From contig JAZSKB010000041.1 of assembly GCA_045534635.1 (NCBI GenBank), positions 1 to 20,767 of the forward strand: a stretch of DNA of 20,767 bases, given 5' to 3'. Source of the stretch: UBA1205 sp045534635 (lineage in GTDB: Bacteria; Bacteroidota; Bacteroidia; Bacteroidales; WCHB1-69). Every line of letters starts with the position of its first letter. The stretch's first letter is position 1. The translations under genes were made by a program, and so were the position numbers. Shown here one piece after another: positions 14,265 to 20,767 of this stretch. The notes under the pieces are model-generated. The model had not been told where the DNA came from and searched no databases. It saw only the letters and a list, made by a program, of their open reading frames with translations.

Positions 14265-14629
14265 CGGAAAATCTGAGTAAAAGTGAAAATATAGGAAAGT
14301 AAAATTATTGATGAATTTTAATAATTTTAAAAATTGTAGAGGAATGAAAAAATTTAGGAAATGTACTCAGATTGAGTTTCACAATAACCAACATGATATA
14401 AATCAAGGGGGCAACGAAAAAGTACGCCCAAATGAACAGAGTGTAACTTTCTGTAAATCAATAATTTACATGGGGGGGGTAAATTTCTTCATTTACAATT
14501 TACAATTTTGTAAACCGACAACTTATGCAGATAACCTTTTTGAGGCTATTTGTATTTTTTTTTGTAGAAACTTTATAAATATAAATATTAGGTAAATTAA
14601 AGTAATTTATTCATTAAAATTTAAATATT
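14265..14629 (+). other. Long leader of the giant LRR gene with a G8 tract
   Basis: About 365 nt without a convincing gene. An open frame at 14308-14595 (95 residues) has a composition like translated non-coding DNA, with no recognisable family. Features visible are an inverted repeat TGTAAAT-caata-ATTTACA (14452-14470), immediately followed by a run of eight G (14472-14479), and further copies of ATTTACAAT-like words at 14493-14507. The region just before the ATG (14591-14629) is almost pure A/T, as usual for translation starts in Bacteroidota. Confidence 0.5.
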
Positions 14630-17600
14630 ATGTTAAAACCTTACAGAACATTTGCACAGAGGTGCAAGAAAATTTTAGGATTGATAGTAGCAGGAATGCT
14701 ATTATTTGGTGGGGCAACACAAGCCCAAAACATGAACCGCTACATAAAACTTGATGTAGTAAAAGACTCTGTTATAACCCTCAATTGGACAACAGATTCC
14801 GCTAATACTCCTGTTAAAATTGTTAGCGGAGATAGTGTCTATAATTTTACAACGACAACGGGGTGGATTGGTAATAAATTATGTTATGCCGCTGCCAATA
14901 CTATGTATGTTTACGGAAATGTTAAATATTTTTCTTGTTCAAACAATAGGGCTAAAGTTACTAATGTAGATTTTAGTAACAATACTAAAATAACAAATTT
15001 CCAATTTTCTACTACTTATTTAGATTCATTAGATTTAAGTAAACTTACACTATTAACTTATTTGTTTTGCTATAATAGTCAATTAACAAGTTTAGATATA
15101 AGCAAAAATACAGCGTTAACTTATTTGTCTTGCTATAGTAATCAATTAACAAGTTTAGATGTTACCAAAAATACTATGTTAACTCATTTGTATTGCTATT
15201 CTAATAAATTAACAAGTTTAGATGTAAGTCAAAATACAGCGTTAAAAGAATTGTATTGCTCTTCTAATCAATTAACAAGTTTAGATATAAGCAAAAATAC
15301 AGCGTTAACTTCTTTGTCTTGCTATAGTAATCAATTAACAAGTTTAGATGTAAGCAAAAATGTAGCATTATGTACTTTGTATTGCTATAGTAATCAATTA
15401 ACAAGTTTAGATGTAAGCAAAAATATTATGTTAACTTATTTGTCTTGCGGAGGTATTCAATTACCAAGTTTAGATTTAAGCAAAAATATTATGTTAACTT
15501 ATTTGTCTTGCTCTAATAATCAATTGACAAGTTTAGATGTAAGCAAAAATGTAGCATTATGTACTTTGTATTGCAATGGTAATCAATTAACAAGTTTAGA
15601 TGTAAGCAAAAATACAGCGTTAACTTATTTGTGTTGCCATGCAAATCCATTTACAACAGCAGAATATGATGCTATAATGTGTTCATTGCCATTGGTTTCC
15701 TCAGGAACAGGAAGTTTCCGTCCACTGTATAATTCAAGTGATACCAATGCTACAAAATTTATGGCAAGTAATGCTACTAATGCCAAAGCCAAAAATTGGA
15801 ATGTACAATACTATTCTAATGGTACAGCAATTCCAGCAACAACAGGAACATATATTTGCCCATTTATTGGTAATAACAATAGATATATCACCCTCAATGT
15901 TACCAAAGATTCATTAATATCTATCCGCTTGTCAACAGATGCTGCAAATACTCCTGTTAGAATTGTTAGCGGAGATAGCGTTTATGATTTTACAACAACA
16001 TCAACAAGTTTGACAACTTTGACTTCATATTATGCTGGAGCCAATACTATGACTATCTACGGTGATGTAAAGAGGTTTGATTGTTTCAATAATAAAACTA
16101 AAATTACAGGAATAGATGTAAGCAAAAATGTTGCATTATGTACTTTGCTTTGTTACGACAACAATATAAGTGCATTAGATTTAAGCAAAAATACTAAATT
16201 ACAATATTTGCAATGCTATACTAATAAATTAACAAGTTTAGATGTAAGTGCTTGTACAGCGTTAACTTATTTGGCTTGTAATGGAAATCAATTAACAAGT
16301 TTAGATGTAAACGGCTGTACAGCGTTAACTTATTTGATTTGCTATAATAATCAATTAACAAGTTTAGATGTAAGCAAAAATACAGCGTTATTTTATTTTG
16401 ATTGCGGAACTAATAAATTACCAAGTTTAGATGTAAGCAAAAATGTAGCATTATGTACTTTGTATTGCGGAGCTAATCAATTAACAAATTTAGATTTAAG
16501 CAAAAATTCCGTATTAGGTCTATTGTCTTGCGGAGCTAATCAATTAACAAATTTAGATTTAAGCAAAAATGTAGCGTTAACTTTTTTGAATTGCTATAAT
16601 AATAAATTACCAAGTTTAGATTTAAGCAAAAATACTGCGTTAATTACTTTGTATTGCTATTCTAATCAATTAACAAGTTTAGATGTAAGCAAGAGTATGG
16701 CATTAACTCTTTTGTATTGCTATACTAATCAATTAACAAGTTTAGATATAAGCAAAAATATTGCGTTATGTACTTTGAATTGCTATAATAATCAATTAAC
16801 AAGTTTAGATGTAAGCAAAAATATTGCGTTATGTACTTTGAATTGCTATTCTAATCAATTAACAAGTTTAGATGTAAGCAAAAATACAGCATTAACTTAT
16901 TTGGCTTGCTTTGAAAATCCATTTACAACAGCAGAATATGATGCTATAATGTGTTCATTGCCATTTGTTTCCTCAGGAACAGGAAGTTTCCGTCCACTAT
17001 ATAATTCAAACGATACCAATGCTACAAAATTTGCGGCAAGTAATTCACTTAATGCCAAAGCCAAAAATTGGAATGTACAATATTTTTCTGGAGGAGCAGC
17101 AATTTCAGCAACAACAGGAACTTACGAATGTCCATTTATGGGTAATATCAATAGATATATCACCCTCAATGTTACCAAAGATTCATTAATATCTATCCGC
17201 TTGGCAACAGATGCTGCAAATACTCCTATTAGAATTGTTAGCGGAGATAGCGTTTATGATTTTACAACGACATCAACAAATTTGACAAATGCGACTACAT
17301 ATCGTGCTGGAGCCAATACTATGACTATCTACGGAGATGTAAAAACATTTTATTGTAACGACAATAAAACTAAAATTACAGGAATAGATGTAAGTAAAAA
17401 TGTAGCATTATGTACTTTGCTTTGCTATAATAATAAATTAACAAGTTTAGATGTAAGTGCTTGTACAGCGTTAACTTATTTGGGTTGTAATGGAAATCAA
17501 TTAACAAGTTTAGATGTAAGCAAAAATGTAGCATTATGTACTTTGATTTGCTATAATAATCAATTAACAAGTTTAGATGTAAGCAAAAATACAGCATTAA

Positions 17601-20600
17601 CTTATTTTGATTGCGGAACTAATAAATTACCAAGTTTAGATGTAAGTCAAAATACCGCGTTAACTTCTTTGTATTGCAATACTAATAATTTAACAAATTT
17701 AGATGTAAGCAAACATATTGCGTTAACTCATTTATATTGTGGTAATAATCCATTAACAAGTTTAGATATAAGCAAAAATACAGCGTTAACTATTTTGTCT
17801 TGCTATTCTAATCAATTAACAAGTTTAGATGTAACTAAAAATACAGCGTTAAAAACTTTGTATTGCCATTATAATCAGCTAATTACATTAGATGTAAGCA
17901 AAAACACAGCGTTAATTAATTTGTATTGCTATGGCAATTCATTTACAACAGCAGAATATGATGCTATAATGTGTTCATTGCCATTGGTTTCCTCAGGAAC
18001 AGGAAATTTCCGTTCACTATATAGTTCAAGCGATACCAATGCAACTAAATTTATGGCAAGTAATTCACTTAATGCCAAAGCCAAAAATTGGAATGTACAA
18101 TATTCTGGAGGTACAGCAATTCCACCAACAACAGGAGATTACGAATGTCCATTTATGGGTAATAACAATAGATATATCACATTAAATGTTACCAAAGATT
18201 CATTAATCTCTATCCGCTTGGCAACAGATACTGCTAATACACCTATTAGAATTGTTAGTGGAAACAACGTATATGAATTTACAACAACATCAACAAGTGT
18301 GACAACTACGACTTCATATCGTGCTGGAGCCAATACTATGACTATCTATGGTGATGTAAAAACATTTTATTGTACCAGCAATAAAACTAAAATTACAGGA
18401 ATAGATGTAAGCAAAAATATCGCATTATCTGCTTTATATTGTTACGACAACAATATAAGTGCATTAGATGTAAGCAAAAATGTAGCATTATCTACTTTGT
18501 CTTGCTATAGAAATCAATTAACAAGTTTAGATGTAACTAAAAATACAGCGTTAACTTATTTAGATTGCGGAATTAATCAATTAACAAGTTTAGATATAAG
18601 CAAAAATACAGCGTTAACTACTTTATATTGCAATACTAATCAATTAACAAGTTTAGATGTAAGTAAAAATGTAGCATTAAAATATTTATATGGTGGTAGT
18701 AAACCATTAACAAGTTTAGATTTAAGCAAAAATACCTCATTATATACTTTGTCTTGCTATAGTAATCCATTAACAAGTTTAGATTTAAGCCAAAATACAG
18801 CATTATGTACTTTGATTTGCTATACTAATCAATTAACAAGTTTAGATTTAAGCAAAAATACAGCGTTAACTTATTTGTCTTGCTATAGTAATCAATTACC
18901 AAGTTTAGATTTAAGCCAAAATGTAGCATTATGTACTTTGTATTGCAATGGTAATCAATTACCAAGTTTAGATTTAAGTCAAAATGTAGCATTATGTACT
19001 TTGATTTGCTATAATAATCAATTAACAAGTTTAGATTTAAGCAAAAATATTGCGTTAACGTATTTATCTTGCTATGGAAATCCATTTACAACCGCAGAAT
19101 ATGATGCTATAATGTGTTCATTGCCATTGGTTTCCTCAGGAACAGGAAAGTTCTTTCCACTATATAATTCAAGCGATACCAATCTTGTAGCATTTATAGC
19201 AAGTAATTCACTTAATGCCAAAGCCAAAAATTGGAATGTACTATATAATTCTAATAGTACAGCAATTCCAGCAACAATAGGAAACTATGATTGTCCATTC
19301 TCTGGTAATAACAATAGATATATCACCCTCAATGTTACCAAAGATTCCTTAATCTCTATCCGCTTGCAAACAGATACTGCTAATATTCCTGTTAAAATTG
19401 TTAGCGGAAATAACGTTTATGTTTTTACAACGACATCAACAGATTTGACAACTACGACTTCATATCTTGCCGGAGCCAATACTATGACTATCTACGGAGA
19501 TGTAAAAACATTTTATTGTAACGACAATAAAACTAAAGTTACAGGAATAGATGTAAGCCAAAATACCTCATTATATACTTTGTATTGCTATAGTAATCAA
19601 TTAACAAGTTTAGATTTAAGCCAAAATGTAGCATTATGTACTTTGATTTGCTATAATAATCCATTAACAAGTTTAGATGTAACTAAAAATACAGCGTTAA
19701 CTTATTTGTCTTGCTATAGTAATCAATTAACAAGTTTAGATTTAAGCCAAAATACAGCGTTAACTTATTTGGTTTGTAATGGAAATCAATTAACAAGTTT
19801 AGATGTAACTAAAAATACAGCGTTAACTTATTTGTATTGCTATAATAATAAATTAACAAGTTTAGATGTAACTAAAAATACAGCGTTAACTCAGTTGTAT
19901 TGCTATTCTAATCAATTAACAAGTTTAGATGTAAGTAAAAATGTAGCATTAAGATATTTATATTGCTATAGTAATCCATTAAAAAGTTTAGATGTAAGCA
20001 AAAATACCTCATTATATACTTTGTCTTGCTATGGTAATCAATTAACAAGTTTAGATTTAAGCGAAAATGTAGCATTATGTACTTTGTCTTGCTATAATAA
20101 TCAGCTAACTACATTAGATATAAGTAGGAATACTAAATTACAATATTTATCTTGCTATGGCAATTCATTTACAACAGCAGAATATGATGCTATAATGTGT
20201 TCATTGCCATTTGTTACATCAGGACCAGGCTCTTTCTATCCATTATATGATACGACATCATCACAACATGCCGCTGCTGTAATATTTTTTAAAGCAACTA
20301 ATTCACAGAATGCAATAGCAAAAAATTGGAAAGTACAATATTCAAGATATTCAGTAAATATTCCAGCAACAACAGGAGACTACGAATGTCCATTTATGGG
20401 TAATCTCAATAGATATATCACCCTTGATGTTACCAAAGATTCATTAATATCAATCGGTTTGTCAGCAGATACAGACTTTACCCCTGTTAAAATTGTTAGC
20501 GGAAATAACGTATATGATATGACAATCTCATCAACAGGAACAACTACTTATGCATATCGTTCCGGAGCCAATACTATGACTATCTACGGAGATGTAAAAA

Positions 20601-20767
20601 CATTTTATTGTAACGACAATAAAACTAAAATTACAGGAATAGATTTAAGCCAAAATGTAGCATTATGTTCTTTGTCTTGCTATAATAATCAATTAACAAG
20701 TTTAGATGTAAGCCAAAATACAGCGTTAACTTATTTGTCTTGCAGGATTAATCAATTAACAAGTTTA
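14630..20767 (+). CDS. Giant secreted leucine-rich-repeat protein, 3' end outside the window
   Basis: An open frame of 2046 codons without a stop, still open at the window edge. The start MLKPYRTFAQRCKKILGLIV leads into a signal peptide ending AGMLLFGGATQAQ (about residues 17-33). After a ~97-residue N-domain, the protein alternates LRR blocks of 21-residue units (LTSLDVSKNTA, then LTYLSCYSNQ in the typical unit) with ~150-residue spacers. I checked the frame at each block boundary and it is maintained throughout; no frameshift was found. The LRR type (LxxLxCxxNxL plus a LDVSKN turn) is that of large Bacteroidota LRR surface proteins. It is not the BspA/TpLRR type with its IGxxAF motif. Function is unknown: adhesion or ligand binding at the cell surface is a reasonable guess. 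A T9SS sorting domain at the unseen C-terminus is expected but not seen. The long near-identical DNA repeats make assembly errors possible. Confidence 0.9.
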   Translation, partial: MLKPYRTFAQRCKKILGLIVAGMLLFGGATQAQNMNRYIKLDVVKDSVITLNWTTDSANTPVKIVSGDSVYNFTTTTGWIGNKLCYAAANTMYVYGNVKYFSCSNNRAKVTNVDFSNNTKITNFQFSTTYLDSLDLSKLTLLTYLFCYNSQLTSLDISKNTALTYLSCYSNQLTSLDVTKNTMLTHLYCYSNKLTSLDVSQNTALKELYCSSNQLTSLDISKNTALTSLSCYSNQLTSLDVSKNVALCTLYCYSNQLTSLDVSKNIMLTYLSCGGIQLPSLDLSKNIMLTYLSCSNNQLTSLDVSKNVALCTLYCNGNQLTSLDVSKNTALTYLCCHANPFTTAEYDAIMCSLPLVSSGTGSFRPLYNSSDTNATKFMASNATNAKAKNWNVQYYSNGTAIPATTGTYICPFIGNNNRYITLNVTKDSLISIRLSTDAANTPVRIVSGDSVYDFTTTSTSLTTLTSYYAGANTMTIYGDVKRFDCFNNKTKITGIDVSKNVALCTLLCYDNNISALDLSKNTKLQYLQCYTNKLTSLDVSACTALTYLACNGNQLTSLDVNGCTALTYLICYNNQLTSLDVSKNTALFYFDCGTNKLPSLDVSKNVALCTLYCGANQLTNLDLSKNSVLGLLSCGANQLTNLDLSKNVALTFLNCYNNKLPSLDLSKNTALITLYCYSNQLTSLDVSKSMALTLLYCYTNQLTSLDISKNIALCTLNCYNNQLTSLDVSKNIALCTLNCYSNQLTSLDVSKNTALTYLACFENPFTTAEYDAIMCSLPFVSSGTGSFRPLYNSNDTNATKFAASNSLNAKAKNWNVQYFSGGAAISATTGTYECPFMGNINRYITLNVTKDSLISIRLATDAANTPIRIVSGDSVYDFTTTSTNLTNATTYRAGANTMTIYGDVKTFYCNDNKTKITGIDVSKNVALCTLLCYNNKLTSLDVSACTALTYLGCNGNQLTSLDVSKNVALCTLICYNNQLTSLDVSKNTALTYFDCGTNKLPSLDVSQNTALTSLYCNTNNLTNLDVSKHIALTHLYCGNNPLTSLDISKNTALTILSCYSNQLTSLDVTKNTALKTLYCHYNQLITLDVSKNTALINLYCYGNSFTTAEYDAIMCSLPLVSSGTGNFRSLYSSSDTNATKFMASNSLNAKAKNWNVQYSGGTAIPPTTGDYECPFMGNNNRYITLNVTKDSLISIRLATDTANTPIRIVSGNNVYEFTTTSTSVTTTTSYRAGANTMTIYGDVKTFYCTSNKTKITGIDVSKNIALSALYCYDNNISALDVSKNVALSTLSCYRNQLTSLDVTKNTALTYLDCGINQLTSLDISKNTALTTLYCNTNQLTSLDVSKNVALKYLYGGSKPLTSLDLSKNTSLYTLSCYSNPLTSLDLSQNTALCTLICYTNQLTSLDLSKNTALTYLSCYSNQLPSLDLSQNVALCTLYCNGNQLPSLDLSQNVALCTLICYNNQLTSLDLSKNIALTYLSCYGNPFTTAEYDAIMCSLPLVSSGTGKFFPLYNSSDTNLVAFIASNSLNAKAKNWNVLYNSNSTAIPATIGNYDCPFSGNNNRYITLNVTKDSLISIRLQTDTANIPVKIVSGNNVYVFTTTSTDLTTTTSYLAGANTMTIYGDVKTFYCNDNKTKVTGIDVSQNTSLYTLYCYSNQLTSLDLSQNVALCTLICYNNPLTSLDVTKNTALTYLSCYSNQLTSLDLSQNTALTYLVCNGNQLTSLDVTKNTALTYLYCYNNKLTSLDVTKNTALTQLYCYSNQLTSLDVSKNVALRYLYCYSNPLKSLDVSKNTSLYTLSCYGNQLTSLDLSENVALCTLSCYNNQLTTLDISRNTKLQYLSCYGNSFTTAEYDAIMCSLPFVTSGPGSFYPLYDTTSSQHAAAVIFFKATNSQNAIAKNWKVQYSRYSVNIPATTGDYECPFMGNLNRYITLDVTKDSLISIGLSADTDFTPVKIVSGNNVYDMTISSTGTTTYAYRSGANTMTIYGDVKTFYCNDNKTKITGIDLSQNVALCSLSCYNNQLTSLDVSQNTALTYLSCRINQLTSL
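15020..15649 (+). repeat. LRR block 1: ten 63-nt units
   Basis: Exactly 10 tandem 63-nt units (21 codons) starting at LDSLDLSKLTL. The first unit is the most divergent. Common words are TTAACAAGTTTAGAT and TATTTGTCTTGC. Every unit keeps the cysteine at position 17. Confidence 0.93.
15650..16102 (+). repeat. Inter-block spacer 1 (LRR cap plus N-domain)
   Basis: 151 codons: cap starting FTTAEYDAIMCSLP, linker ending ATTGTYICPF, then a beta-rich domain from RYITLNVTKDSLISIRL to ANTMTIYGDVKRFDC. The second half resembles the N-terminal domain at 14741-15019. Recurs five times. Confidence 0.9.
16103..16921 (+). repeat. LRR block 2: thirteen 63-nt units
   Basis: Exactly 13 units (819 nt), the longest complete block. 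It begins ITGIDVSKN. Two units carry a second cysteine in the turn (DVSACTA and DVNGCTA instead of DVSKNTA). Confidence 0.93.
16922..17374 (+). repeat. Inter-block spacer 2
   Basis: 151 codons, the same length as spacer 1 and nearly the same sequence, from FTTAEYDAIM to GDVKTFYCNDNKTK. Confidence 0.9.
17375..17941 (+). repeat. LRR block 3: nine 63-nt units
   Basis: Exactly 9 units (567 nt), the shortest complete block. Contains a DVSACTA unit like block 2, in the second position. Confidence 0.93.
17942..18391 (+). repeat. Inter-block spacer 3
   Basis: 150 codons, one codon shorter than spacers 1, 2 and 4; the loss is in the NVQYSGGTAIP region. Otherwise the same two-part structure. Confidence 0.9.
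18392..19084 (+). repeat. LRR block 4: eleven 63-nt units
   Basis: Exactly 11 units (693 nt). One unit reads YLYGGSKP, the only complete LRR unit where I find the position-17 cysteine replaced (by Gly). Confidence 0.93.
19085..19537 (+). repeat. Inter-block spacer 4
   Basis: 151 codons, same structure; carries GKFFPLYNSSDTNLVAF where the others have the RPLYNSSDTNATKF type. Confidence 0.9.
19538..20167 (+). repeat. LRR block 5: ten 63-nt units
   Basis: Exactly 10 units (630 nt), from VTGIDVSQN to YLSCYGNS. Rich in the DVTKNTA variant. Confidence 0.93.
20168..20629 (+). repeat. Inter-block spacer 5
   Basis: 154 codons and the most diverged of the complete spacers; the cap reads FVTSGPGSFYPLYD and then AVIFFKATNSQNAIAKNWKV, with a 3-codon net gain. 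Confidence 0.9.
20630..20767 (+). repeat. LRR block 6, cut by the window end
   Basis: Two complete 63-nt units and 12 nt of a third (ending LTSL). The array continues to the right of the window. Confidence 0.9.

Noticed and set aside
14308..14595. 95-codon open frame upstream of the giant gene
   Set aside because: No recognisable motif, composition like translated A/T-rich leader DNA, and it crosses the G8 tract; kept only as part of the leader.
16965..19085. Short open frames in other frames or on the minus strand within the LRR array (e.g. 17376-17597 and 18825-19085 minus)
   Set aside because: They follow from the 63-nt periodicity of the LRR gene; all repeat the same word and have no start signals or independent family.
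15020..20767. Regularly spaced direct repeats resembling a CRISPR array
   Set aside because: The period is 63 nt with no unique spacers, the repeats are fully coding in one frame with an LRR pattern, and no cas genes are present.
14630..20767. Possible frameshift or pseudogene in the giant gene
   Set aside because: Codon phase was checked at each of the block boundaries and at the window end and is constant; no in-frame stop was met.

Overview
The window looks like a chromosomal segment of an AT-rich member of the Bacteroidota. The evidence is the repeated TAnnTTTG promoter -7 box (for example TACCTTTG and TACTTTTG), the absence of purine-rich Shine-Dalgarno sites, a type IX secretion (T9SS) C-terminal sorting domain at the left edge, and protein families typical of the phylum: a DUF5606-like protein, an HBD/viroplasmin-type RNase H, a long PurF, and a hemerythrin/LuxR pair. 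I cannot name a genus.

Left part (1-5712, all + strand). The tail of a T9SS cargo protein ends at 188 and is closed by a strong intrinsic terminator. Next comes a three-gene operon with its own promoter: a pRiA4b ORF-3/IS1096-passenger-like protein, miaA, and a DUF5606-like protein. A second promoter drives a membrane-anchored TPR protein, ribH and fmt. A third drives an HU-family protein. The HU terminator lies directly against the start codon of a trmH-like tRNA/rRNA methylase gene.

Middle part (5854-13086, all - strand). One compact six-gene run reads panB, purF, a small outer-membrane-type protein, ribD, RNase H and an EamA transporter. Junctions are overlapping or only a few bases, with one promoter upstream of panB. 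It mixes pantothenate, purine and riboflavin synthesis. Upstream is a separate two-gene unit, a hemerythrin-like di-iron protein and a LuxR-type regulator with a pseudo-receiver domain. Its promoter is divergent from that of a zinc-type CDF cation exporter (13204-14130, +).

Right part (14131-20767). A short hairpin repeat related to one at 261-335 is followed by a promoter, a ~365-nt leader carrying a run of eight G, and then a giant gene starting at 14630 that is still open at the window end (2046 codons read without a stop). It encodes a secreted protein built from nested repeats: blocks of 21-residue leucine-rich repeats (10, 13, 9, 11, 10 and at least 2 units) separated by nearly constant 450-462-nt spacers. 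It is the most unusual object here. Its unit copy number differs between blocks in exact 63-nt steps, each unit has a cysteine at the same place, and variant words are shuffled among units, which suggests a recombining, length-variable surface or secreted protein. No tRNA, rRNA, transposase, CRISPR array or phage gene was seen.
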